From Siderastrea radians (Eukaryota; Cnidaria; Anthozoa; Scleractinia; Rhizangiidae), in the NCBI GenBank assembly GCA_964017195.1, contig OZ024890.1, forward strand, positions 52,096,341 to 52,160,340: a DNA stretch of 64,000 nt, given 5' to 3'. Every line of letters begins with the position of its first letter. The first letter of the stretch is position 1. Of the stretch, positions 33,758 through 40,940 are shown piece after piece. A program made the translations under genes and the position numbers. A model generated the notes under the pieces. The model saw only the letters and a list, made by a program, of their open reading frames with translations. It did not search any database and was not told the DNA's origin.

Positions 33758-33827
33758 TCATAGACTTTGTTATTTCTTACGCTTTTGGTCAAAGACTTTG
33801 TTATTTCTTACGCTTTTTGGTCAAAAA
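33758..33827. repeat. Two tandem 36-38-bp repeats
   Basis: GGTCATAGACTTTGTTATTT...CTTACGCTTTTGGTCAAAGAC is duplicated, just left of the F-box-like gene. Function unknown. Confidence 0.7.
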
Positions 33828-33840
33828 GGTTTTCTAAGAA

Positions 33841-33869
33841 TTGGTGGTTCCTAAAAGAACCGTTTGTTT
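33841..33869 (-). terminator. Histone-like 3' stem-loop after F-box-like gene
   Basis: On the minus strand: AAACAAAC, then GGTTCTTTTAGGAACC, then ACCA. The stem is 33846-33861: six pairs with a T-G closing pair and a TTTA loop. It lies 10 bp past the stop of the minus-strand gene. Twenty-seven bases are identical to 36505-36533, which sits after another gene. Size, loop and ACCA flank match the metazoan histone mRNA stem-loop layout. Confidence 0.7.
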
Positions 33870-33878
33870 GATGAGAAA

Positions 33879-34193
33879 TTACTCATCAGCAGAGCTTCGT
33901 TGGAAGATTGGATTTTTCTTTCGACAACAGATTTGATGTTTGAAGATGACTCGGTTCCGCGATCTTAAAAACGCTCTAATGCCGCAAGCAATATGCCATT
34001 TCTTACTGAAATGAATTTCACGTAATAAGTGAAATGGACCGCAATCGCAAATGTCCCAAAACTGCTCTAGTACCTCATGGACAATTCGTAGCTGGTCGCG
34101 ATGATGCTGTCGGTCGGCTAACTGGATGATGTACAACTTGATTTCGAGTGGTAAGATGTCCCAGTAGGAAGTTGGGTTCACTAGGTAAGACAT
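33879..34193 (-). CDS. Small F-box-like protein (105 aa)
   Basis: ATG at 34193 is the first Met; upstream codons in frame lack ATG. Residues 10-27 read YWDILPLEIKLYIIQLAD, which fits the LP.E....I.....L core of the F-box, as found in many large DNA viruses and in Polinton cargo. The rest is short, aromatic and basic (KKWHIACGIRAFLRSRNRV). An F-box would bind Skp1 and redirect host ubiquitin ligases; with no substrate domain the role here is inference. The gene is followed by a histone-like stem-loop. Confidence 0.5.
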   Translation of the reverse strand: MSYLVNPTSYWDILPLEIKLYIIQLADRQHHRDQLRIVHEVLEQFWDICDCGPFHLLREIHFSKKWHIACGIRAFLRSRNRVIFKHQICCRKKNPIFQRSSADE

Positions 34194-34354
34194 GTTGAGA
34201 ATGATGAAGTGAAAAAAACCCTTTGCTTTTCTTATCAAAAGAAGTCTACCCTCTCAGGAAACATGGAATAAAATTTTTCAAAGGTACGATCCGACAAACG
34301 AAGCCGTCCGATCCTAATTAGTATTCCGATCCGTGCGGTACCACAAAAGGGTCG

Positions 34355-34360
34355 TATAAA
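34355..34360 (+). promoter_or_regulatory. TATA box of kinase gene
   Basis: TATAAA lies 29 bases before the kinase ATG, so the 5' leader must be very short. Spacing and match are good, and a similar TATAAAA stands before 37283. Confidence 0.55.
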
Positions 34361-34388
34361 GAAGAGTGAAACCAGTTCAGATTCAGAG

Positions 34389-35094
34389 ATGGAGTTTCGT
34401 CAACGTCTAGGCAGCGGTGGGTTCGCTGAGGTCTTTGAAGGCTTTTATGAAGGTCATCCCGTGGCAGTCAAGAGAATCAAGGCGTCTACCAAAAATCCAA
34501 CAGCCACCCACGAAGCCTTTGAAGCAGAAGCGTCTCTACCCTCACTTCAGCATCCACATATTATTTTGATCCTGAGCGTGATTCATGAACCCGAACCACT
34601 GATTGTGATGGAGTTTGTTCCTGAAGCGCGAACCCTGCAAAGCATCATCGACAGTGAAGACGACTACACATGGCGAAACTTGGCTCAACAACTGGTGTCC
34701 GCCCTCACCTACCTGCATCATCGGTACATTCTACACTTTGACATCAAACCCGCGAACATTTTGGTGACTCAACAACGTTTGTAAAGTCATCGATTTTGGA
34801 TGTTCGCAGCCTACCGACCATCCACGAGTCTCATCGCTCCAAGGAACGCTAGCCTACCAAGCGCCCGAACTGTTCCGTAATCAGTTACCTACTACCAAGG
34901 CGGACATTTATTCGTTGGCCATTACGTTGTGGTCGCTGAAAACACGTCAAACCCCTTACGATGGAGAAAACAACGAGAGGCTGGTGTATCAAGTAGTCGC
35001 GCAACATCGAAGACCTGCCCGAGACCCTGAGTTTGAAACCCTGTGGACTGCAGACCCGCAAAGAAGACCCGAGGCAGATCAACTATCTTTTTAA
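34389..35094 (+). pseudogene. Mos-like Ser/Thr protein kinase, one frameshift
   Basis: The kinase domain fills the gene. The Gly loop (GSGGFAEVFEG, residues 8-18), the catalytic Lys (VAVKRIK), the HFDIKPANIL catalytic loop (HRD motif changed to HFD; Asp kept), and then, after a one-base shift at about 34776-34783, IDFGCS (DFG), APELF and KADIYSLAITLW. DFGCS with Q next, KADIYS.AITLW and PY.GE are marks of the c-Mos family. The total is about 235 codons, a kinase domain without tails. No intron. The shift sits between the catalytic loop and DFG, so the product would be truncated and dead. Stop at 35094. Mos kinases act upstream of MAPK in oocyte arrest; a viral copy could alter the host cell cycle. 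Without the shift (if it is an assembly error) it would be intact. Confidence 0.75.
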
Positions 35095-35115
35095 AACATT
35101 TTATTTTAAAACAAC

Positions 35116-35131
35116 AGCTCTTTTAGGAGCT
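35116..35131 (+). terminator. Histone-like 3' stem-loop after kinase gene
   Basis: AGCTCTTTTAGGAGCT: same TTTTAG centre as the copies at 33846 and 36510, but with two stem pairs changed on both sides (GG to AG with CC to CT; TT to CT with AA to AG). The flanks are A/C-rich (AAAACAAC) before and ACCA after. It lies 22 bp past the kinase stop. The paired changes argue for selection on RNA structure. Confidence 0.72.
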
Positions 35132-35200
35132 ACCAATAACAATAAAAGCTTTATGACCATTAAGTTATACATCCTTACAAAAACCTTTTTAACAATTACA

Positions 35201-35833
35201 TTACAACTCAAAGTCCTTTAAAGCTTGACTCAGTTCATGATCACAAAAGGTTCGATGAAATAAATTTCTGATAGCGTTACGAGTAAAAGATCCAATACGC
35301 CAGGATCCTAGAATAGCACTACTTTGATCCAAAATAGGTAAAGTTGATCGTAACCAAACACTAAAGAAAATATCCCTCTTCACTACCTGTGTGTCTGGAT
35401 CCACTTCATAACGACGATCCACGCGAAACCAGGTGCTCGTTTCAATGTCATACACAAACACATCCTTTTCCATATCCAAAGCCATCTGTACACTCCATCC
35501 TGTACCACCTAATAGTCTTTTACAATCTCTTTCCAAATGTCCAAACGCAAAGATGGTTTTAGCCTGACTCACCAACCGATAGTTGCGTTGTAATAATGTT
35601 TGTAGAACCACCGACGGATAATGGTAATAATGTCCACTGAAAGGATCTTCTTGGTGTAATGTTTCGGCGGCTTTCTTGATGGCGACCTTCGCTGATTCCA
35701 TATTGTTTAAGGCTGAATGACAAAGAGGAATACCATATTCTTTAGCCATCGTGTCGACCACACGACTTACATCGGTTTCGCCATCACTGTAAATCACATA
35801 GCGTCTAGCTAATTCACGTTGAACATCTTCCAT
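35201..35833 (-). CDS. SLOG/Rossmann-like protein 1 (210 aa)
   Basis: The intact copy of three related cargo genes. Residues about 90-125 read TIFAFGHLERDC, then LLGGTGWSVQMAL, then KDVFVYD and TWFRV. This strand, then GGT-G-x-x-x-Q-x-A helix, then hydrophobic strand with D is the nucleotide-binding core of the SLOG/LOG/DprA superfamily. SLOG proteins bind or cleave nucleotide-like ligands and often act in defence or signalling. The N-terminal half has a second alpha/beta unit (YVIYSDGETDVSRVVDTMAKEYGIPLCH). ATG at 35833, one base beyond the neighbour's stop. A role in nucleotide sensing is inferred. Confidence 0.6.
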   Translation of the reverse strand: MEDVQRELARRYVIYSDGETDVSRVVDTMAKEYGIPLCHSALNNMESAKVAIKKAAETLHQEDPFSGHYYHYPSVVLQTLLQRNYRLVSQAKTIFAFGHLERDCKRLLGGTGWSVQMALDMEKDVFVYDIETSTWFRVDRRYEVDPDTQVVKRDIFFSVWLRSTLPILDQSSAILGSWRIGSFTRNAIRNLFHRTFCDHELSQALKDFEL

Positions 35834-35834
35834 G

Positions 35835-36376
35835 TTAGCGTCGGGCTAATAGTTTCTGTAGTTCCTGTTGTGTGATGTGGTTGACTGCTACGGGTAGACT
35901 GATGTTTGATTTCTGATCCAGAACGGGTGGATCACAAGGTTTAAAACGACTCAATTCTACGGTAGCCTCGTCATCAGGTAGTCTGGCTTCAAACCTGTCA
36001 CCTTTATACCATTGTCGAGTGATTTCGTCATACACATAGATCTTTTTCTTGAGTTGTAAAGCCATTTGCACACTCCATCCTTGGGTTCCATGCACTTCTT
36101 TTCGGTTTTCAGCCAACATCCCAAAACCATACGTTGTGTCAGAGTTCTTGACTTTCTGATGCTTGCGATAGAGTGCATCCACATAGCGGGGAGGTAACGG
36201 ACGACCCAAGGTGAGACTGGCTTCTTAATCACATGATCCGCTTCGACTTTTTCTTCAGGTTTTAGCTCCTGTAGACGATACACACTCGTGTTCACACCAC
36301 CTTTTACAAAGCGATCTCCTTGTTGAAGTTTTAAAACGTTGTCTACCATGTACGCACCGATCATGTTGGGAGGCAT
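35835..36376 (-). pseudogene. SLOG/Rossmann-like protein 2, one frameshift
   Basis: Two frames overlap. The first starts at ATG 36376 (PPNMIGAYMVDNVLKLQQGD). The second runs to the stop at 35835 and carries YGFGMLAENRKEV, GTQGWSVQMALQLKKKIYVYDE and TRQWYKGD. The change of frame lies near 36210-36225. The core matches genes 1 and 3 (GWSVQMAL; KKIYVYDE). A TATATAA-like box lies upstream near 36410. The broken copy suggests it was dispensable or is decaying. Confidence 0.6.
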
Positions 36377-36504
36377 GCTCGTTTTGAAAATGAGTGAAAA
36401 ACACATCGAATTATATAGGGTTTAGGGGTATGACGTCAATGGGCAAGTCTAGGCAAGCCTATGACGATATGATTATTTTGTTTGGTCATTTTACTTTCAT
36501 AGAT

Positions 36505-36533
36505 TTGGTGGTTCCTAAAAGAACCGTTTGTTT
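36505..36533 (-). terminator. Histone-like 3' stem-loop after SLOG-like gene 3
   Basis: Minus strand: AAACAAAC, then GGTTCTTTTAGGAACC, then ACCA. Stem 36510-36525. It lies about 9 bp past the stop of the minus-strand gene ending at 36542 and is identical to the copy at 33841. Confidence 0.7.
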
Positions 36534-36541
36534 ATGAGTGT

Positions 36542-36979
36542 TTAACACACTCTGTATGGTGAACGACCCAACATCTGATGAATGAGACGAGTGGTTGATT
36601 CTGGTACATCGAGCGGGTCGTAAAAATACATGGAGTTGTCTGAATGCTTGGGTCTGTTACACGGTTCAAAACGATGCCACACTTTGAGTTGACCCTTCTT
36701 GCCTCGCTTCCAATGAATCTTAGCCACAAACCATAGCTTGGCGTCTTCATCATAGACATACACCTTTTTCTTGAGTAAAAGAGACACTTGAACCATGACC
36801 CCTTGTCTACCGTAAAGATGACGTCGACGACAATCCATGTTCCCAAAACCAAAAACCACCTCGGTGTGTTGAAAATGATGATACCCCATGTAAAAGGGTT
36901 CAAACTTAAAGAAGGGAATTTTAAACCCACAACGTTGAAAGGCTTCTTGAAGAACAGCTCTCGCTTCTTGTCGAGACAT
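36542..36979 (-). CDS. SLOG/Rossmann-like protein 3 (145 aa)
   Basis: ATG chosen at 36979 (MSRQEARAVLQEAF). The frame is open further up, but that part lies in the upstream repeat. The core is TEVVFGFGNMDCRRRHLYGRQGVMVQVSLLLKKKVYVYDE, matching genes 1 and 2, but GGT is changed to GRQ, so ligand binding may be weaker. C-terminal WHRFEPCNRPK is shared with gene 2 (RFKPCDPP). A TATTTAAA box stands near 37010 on the minus strand. The three genes face away from the GRF-finger gene. Confidence 0.58.
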   Translation of the reverse strand: MSRQEARAVLQEAFQRCGFKIPFFKFEPFYMGYHHFQHTEVVFGFGNMDCRRRHLYGRQGVMVQVSLLLKKKVYVYDEDAKLWFVAKIHWKRGKKGQLKVWHRFEPCNRPKHSDNSMYFYDPLDVPESTTRLIHQMLGRSPYRVC

Positions 36980-37039
36980 GATGGATTGAATGGATAAAAA
37001 AGAGAACCCCTTTAAATAGAGCGGGCCATGGTAGGCGAC

Positions 37040-37230
37040 GCTATGACGTTGACAGGTGTGTCTGTGTCGGCTAAGTCTAGGCAATGCTATGACGTCAACA
37101 GGTGTGTCTGTTTACATGATGCGGGCAAGTCTAGGCGACGCTATGACGTCAACAGGTGTGTCTGTTTACATGATGCGGGCAAGTCTAGGCGACGCTATGA
37201 CGTGTGTTTAAGCTGTTATGACGTAGATCA
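37040..37230. promoter_or_regulatory. Tandem CRE-bearing promoter repeats
   Basis: Units of about 60 bp (GCTATGACGTCAACAGGTGT, GTCTGTTTACATGATGCGGG, CAAGTCTAGGCGAC) recur four times. They carry TGACGTCA palindromes (CREB/ATF sites) at about 37090 and 37145 and degenerate TGACGT elsewhere. The array lies between the divergent SLOG-like gene 3 and the GRF-finger gene, so it is a likely bidirectional enhancer. Another TATGACGTCAATGGGC copy lies at 36429. Confidence 0.7.
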
Positions 37231-37240
37231 TTGAAATGGG

Positions 37241-37247
37241 TATAAAA
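37241..37247 (+). promoter_or_regulatory. TATA box of GRF-finger gene
   Basis: TATAAAA, 36 bases before the ATG at 37283. Confidence 0.6.
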
Positions 37248-37282
37248 TTCTTACCTCGACAGGTTCAAATCATTCACTCACG

Positions 37283-38488
37283 ATGCCAAGCAAGAAGAAA
37301 CGTCCAGCTCCGTTAGATCTTAGTATTGTGGAACAAGATGATCTCAAACGTGTGGTCACTCTATCAACGAAGAAGCCAACCCAAGATGACCAACCTAAGA
37401 CCAAAAAGAAGAAACGGGGTCCCTACGATCCAGAAGTCTACCACTATGTTGAAACAATTCGACAAGAAGTAGAAAGCACTACCAAAAGAAAACTGGAAGA
37501 CGAGGATGATATCTTGGCTAAACAGCTGGATGACGCCATTCAACAGATGACACCTATGAACTCCTTGGTGAAAGCTGTGTTGGAAAAAACCACCCTGTTG
37601 GAAGAAGGAGAAGTACCCCCTAGGGTTTGTCCATTTCATGTGGCGCCGTTAGCCCCGGTTGTGAACAACAAAGGATACCATTTGACGAAATGTTCTGATC
37701 AACCCTGCCTCATCTCCGTGTTTGACGATCAGAATGCTGTGTCCTACCTTGATGGAGTCTACAACAAAGTCCACAAAGAGATTCATGATGTCTGGGGTAA
37801 ATTACTCTGTTACTGTGGTTTTCTACCCAGTCTACGTCAAAGCAAGTCCGAGAACAACCCAGGACGGATGTACCTCGCTTGTCGAAACCACCAGTGCAAA
37901 TACTTTCATTGGGCTGATGAACCATTAGCGGATCCTGCCGATGTCATGACTTGTCCTTATCATTTAAAGAAAATGGAAGAACGTACCTCTCAAAACGGAT
38001 GGTCTTATCTTCGATGTCCGGGAATTCCCTGTATGCTGATGTGTGGAAAACAGCAAGGCCCCAAGTACATGTCAGCCGTCCGCAAAGATATCCATCCTGA
38101 TATCTGCGATCGGTGGGAAAAAATGAACTGTTTCTGTGGTCATTACCCTGTGCTGAAACAAAGTTGGTCTGACAAGAACCCGGGTCGATTGTACCTCAGC
38201 TGTGGCGATAACAAGAAATGCAAGTTCTTCCGATGGGCAGACCAACCCGTGTTGAAAGAAAACTTGAAAGATCCACCGGCAGTACAAGACTGGTTACAGG
38301 ACATCATTTCTCCAGCCAACCCTCCCCCGATCTATGGAGAAGGTCTAATCCAAGCTGAACAGAGACTGCAACAAACCAAGAGAGGATCCAACCCAGAAAT
38401 GGTGGAAATTGATCCACCCGTCCTATACCAAGACTATGTGCCTTTGCATAAAGATGTCATCGAGCAAGGCAAACTCGATTTATTTTAG
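37283..38488 (+). CDS. Double GRF zinc-finger protein (401 aa)
   Basis: An N-terminal basic, disordered part (KKKKRGPYDPEV) is followed by two similar halves. In each, a Cys-rich block (CPFH...CSDQPC; CPYHLKKMEE...CPGIPC) is followed by a GRF finger: LLCYCGFLPSLRQSKSENNPGRMYLACRN and then NCFCGHYPVLKQSWSDKNPGRLYLSCGD, each ending C-x-(Y/F)FxWAD. The NPGR box is the classic GRF mark. GRF fingers bind single-stranded nucleic acid in TOP3, NEIL3 and APEX2, so a role in replication or repair of the element is likely. AATAAA follows the stop at about 38502. Confidence 0.8.
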   Translation: MPSKKKRPAPLDLSIVEQDDLKRVVTLSTKKPTQDDQPKTKKKKRGPYDPEVYHYVETIRQEVESTTKRKLEDEDDILAKQLDDAIQQMTPMNSLVKAVLEKTTLLEEGEVPPRVCPFHVAPLAPVVNNKGYHLTKCSDQPCLISVFDDQNAVSYLDGVYNKVHKEIHDVWGKLLCYCGFLPSLRQSKSENNPGRMYLACRNHQCKYFHWADEPLADPADVMTCPYHLKKMEERTSQNGWSYLRCPGIPCMLMCGKQQGPKYMSAVRKDIHPDICDRWEKMNCFCGHYPVLKQSWSDKNPGRLYLSCGDNKKCKFFRWADQPVLKENLKDPPAVQDWLQDIISPANPPPIYGEGLIQAEQRLQQTKRGSNPEMVEIDPPVLYQDYVPLHKDVIEQGKLDLF

Positions 38489-38543
38489 ACCCTTGTAATA
38501 CAATAAATAGACGTGTGTATTAAAAATAAAGATCATTTTAATC

Positions 38544-38918
38544 ATGGCAGGTTGTTGGTTGTTTCTCTGTGAGACGTTGAGGGTATGGATTTTGTATAAA
38601 AGTCATCTCCATGTGTGTCGCCGACTCTTTGAGTTAAACCAAGTGAATGTAGAGAGTTTACCTATTTATTTCGATAACCCGCTTCAAATTTTAGAAGACA
38701 CCTATATTGAGTTCAATTTGTATCGATGGGTTGTTTACATGATATGGCTACAAAAGAGTGGTAAACCTTTTTACTGGTTTCAGCAAATTGTGAAAAAATA
38801 TCCTATTCCTTCCTTGGGTCAGTTACACGAATTGGTATGGTTTCTCGAAAGAAACAAGTCACTCCAGCCCAAGCTCTCCTTAAGCGATATCGGGATCCCT
38901 CTAAACCCGGTAGTTTAG
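38544..38918 (+). CDS. Unrecognised 124-aa protein overlapping integrase
   Basis: ATG at 38544. The sequence is rich in Leu, Trp, Phe and Tyr (LCETLRVWILYKSHLHVCRRLFELN, then EFNLYRWVVYMIWLQKSGKPF, then LHELVWFLERNKSLQ). It may be membrane-associated or helical. It overlaps the integrase start by 82 bp in another frame. I do not recognise the family. Confidence 0.45.
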   Translation: MAGCWLFLCETLRVWILYKSHLHVCRRLFELNQVNVESLPIYFDNPLQILEDTYIEFNLYRWVVYMIWLQKSGKPFYWFQQIVKKYPIPSLGQLHELVWFLERNKSLQPKLSLSDIGIPLNPVV

Positions 38919-39907
38919 GAGGTGTCGAACGATTTGCCAAGACCTGGAAACTACCAGTCAAACGAGCGCACAATTTGTTATGAAAAGATTTAGCCTATAC
39001 GTTACACAAACCACGACGACGACGACGAGCATTCCCTACCTTACCGGTCATGGTGATGAGTCGTGACGATCAATGGGCTGCAGATTTGGTAGAAACTCAA
39101 AATATCGCTAAAGAAAACAAGGGTATTCGTTATTTGTTAACTGTGATTGATATCTTGTCTAAATATGCATGGGTTCAGCCACTCAAAGACAAGAAAGGAC
39201 CTACGGTGGTTCAAGCCTTTAACAACATTTTAAAAGACAGACAAAAACCTTTGAAATTACAAACGGATAAAGGTAAAGAATTTTATAACAAGGACATGAC
39301 TCAATGGTTCAAAGAGAACAACATTGTTCATTTTTCGACAGGTGGGGATGCCAAAGCAGCTGTGGTCGAACGGTTTAATCGAACCTTGAAAGAAAGACTC
39401 TATCGCTATTTTACGGCGGCCAACACCTTAACCTTTACGGATATCTTACCACAACTAGTCAAAGGGTATAACGCTAGTACACATTCTAGTATTCAGATGG
39501 CTCCCAAAGATGTGACGGTGAAAAACGAAAAACAAGTCTGGAACACGTTGTATGGGAATCCCCCCAAACATCGAAAACCCACGCTGAAAAAAGGAGATAT
39601 GGTGCGTTTGAATAAAATTCATCGATCCTTTGAAAAGGGGTATTTACCCGGGTGGACCGAAGAAGTGTTTTTGGTGGATCAAGTCAAACCCTTTCCTGCT
39701 TACAAGTTAACAGAATGGGATGGTACCCCTGTGGAAGGGACTTTTTACGAAGAAGATTTACAAAAAGTCTATGTGGCCGATGTGTTTCGGGTTGAAAAAG
39801 TACTTAAACGTCGCAAGAACCAACTCTTGGTTAAATGGAAAGGGTGGCCTGACAAGTATAACAGCTGGATTTCCACCGAAGATGTACGTGACCCTACCAA
39901 GTCATAG
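38837..39907 (+). pseudogene. Polinton integrase with chromodomain, in-frame TGA
   Basis: In one frame from ATG 38837: an N-terminal helical part (QALLKRYRDPSKPG), then TGA at 38981-38983 (codon 49), then the catalytic core. The DDE triad is ADLVE (Asp) near residue 78, LQTDKGKEF (second Asp) and VVERFNRTLK (Glu). The intervening VIDILSKYAWVQPL is typical of retroviral-like integrases. The last 45 residues form a chromodomain (VEKVLKRRKNQLLVKWKGWP, then YNSWI), as in C. elegans F54H12.3 relatives. An internal ATG at 39050 could give a 285-residue core protein without the N-terminus. It inserts linear element DNA, giving the 6-bp duplication. Confidence 0.85.
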
Positions 39908-40919
39908 CAGTAAAAAAGAATTTCCCAACAATCATGCCAGTTCCTTCAAGATCCGTTTAGCCGAACCTTTACGTTTGTTAGGGGAAGGATGGCAAGTGGG
40001 CTTAGCTTCTATTTCCATACCAGATCGGGGTATCAACCTCACACACATTACCCCTTACGATCAACCCGTATTTTTCTTGTCTTCGGTTCGTAAGAAAAAA
40101 GATAATTCCTTTGATTACAAGTTTCACAAATTGGTCCTCAAAGAGTTAAGAGACACGGATTGGATTCGGGATGGAGTCACGTTTATGAAAGCATCCATCC
40201 AATGGTTACAGCAACAACAAAGTCTAGAGTTTCGACGAGAGTATGAATCTGTGGAAAAACATGGAGAGAATCATACCTACTTTAAGTTTACTTGGGATGG
40301 CAACGATTTACTCTTCGACAACTCCAAATTAGTACGAGTACCATTTTCGGGTGTCGCCGACTTACAACCCCATTTTGCGTTTAATTCCGTGTTGGGCATC
40401 AAGATGGGATGGATTCGCACCGATTGGAAGAATGACTGGGAAGCTGGTGTCAACCTCCAAATTGTGTATCATGACCATAAAGTACAAACCAGAGGTCGCT
40501 ATGATTTTCGAGATAAATATGGAAACAATCTTTACATGCGACATGAAACGGATAACTTTGGAGTAACATGGTTTTATCTCAGTGGACGGGTGAGCTGGAA
40601 ATTTACCAACCTCAACTTAGCGTTTGATCGGGCTGTGAAACAACCCATACGTTCGCTTCATGTCTATTCGGATGTCAGTGGAAGTTCCATGGTAGGTGAG
40701 CGTGTCATCGATTTGTTAAAAGAAGTCCATTATCCTCGTCAAGGTCAAGGCAAAGTGTATTACGAACCCACCCAGATTCACTATTTACCAGTACGTAGAG
40801 AAGTCATTGATATCATCGAAGTCAACATCACGGAAAACACGGAATATGGAGAAGAACTTGTCAAGTTTAAAGAGGATCATACCCTTGTCACCTTACACTT
40901 TAAAAAGGCAGCCGAATAA
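39882..40919 (+). CDS. Possible penton/minor capsid protein A (345 aa)
   Basis: Start chosen at ATG 39882 (MYVTLPSHSSKKEFPNN), which overlaps the integrase end by 26 bp. The YVTLPSHSS start, LRLLGEGWQVGLASI, then a C-terminal TLVTLHFK strand recur in a family found in cnidarian and other animal Polintons. Many beta-strand-like stretches and the position just before the capsid block favour a jelly-roll minor capsid or penton protein; this is inference. A second gene follows immediately (40941-41979). Confidence 0.6.
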   Translation: MYVTLPSHSSKKEFPNNHASSFKIRLAEPLRLLGEGWQVGLASISIPDRGINLTHITPYDQPVFFLSSVRKKKDNSFDYKFHKLVLKELRDTDWIRDGVTFMKASIQWLQQQQSLEFRREYESVEKHGENHTYFKFTWDGNDLLFDNSKLVRVPFSGVADLQPHFAFNSVLGIKMGWIRTDWKNDWEAGVNLQIVYHDHKVQTRGRYDFRDKYGNNLYMRHETDNFGVTWFYLSGRVSWKFTNLNLAFDRAVKQPIRSLHVYSDVSGSSMVGERVIDLLKEVHYPRQGQGKVYYEPTQIHYLPVRREVIDIIEVNITENTEYGEELVKFKEDHTLVTLHFKKAAE

Positions 40920-40940
40920 AGATTTTAATCATTTGTCAAC

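Noticed and set aside
34389..37084. Bacterial contamination or a bacterial phage-defence island
   Set aside because: The SLOG/SLATT-like genes recall bacterial systems, but the block has TATA boxes, Polinton core genes, TIRs with a 6-bp duplication and host-type flanks.
37028..37234. 68-codon frame with repeated peptide CVCLHDAGKSR
   Set aside because: Translation of the CRE promoter repeats between two divergent genes.
39720..39881. N-terminal extension of the first penton-like gene
   Set aside because: Lies in another frame of the integrase chromodomain; ATG at 39882 begins the conserved YVTLPSHSS block.
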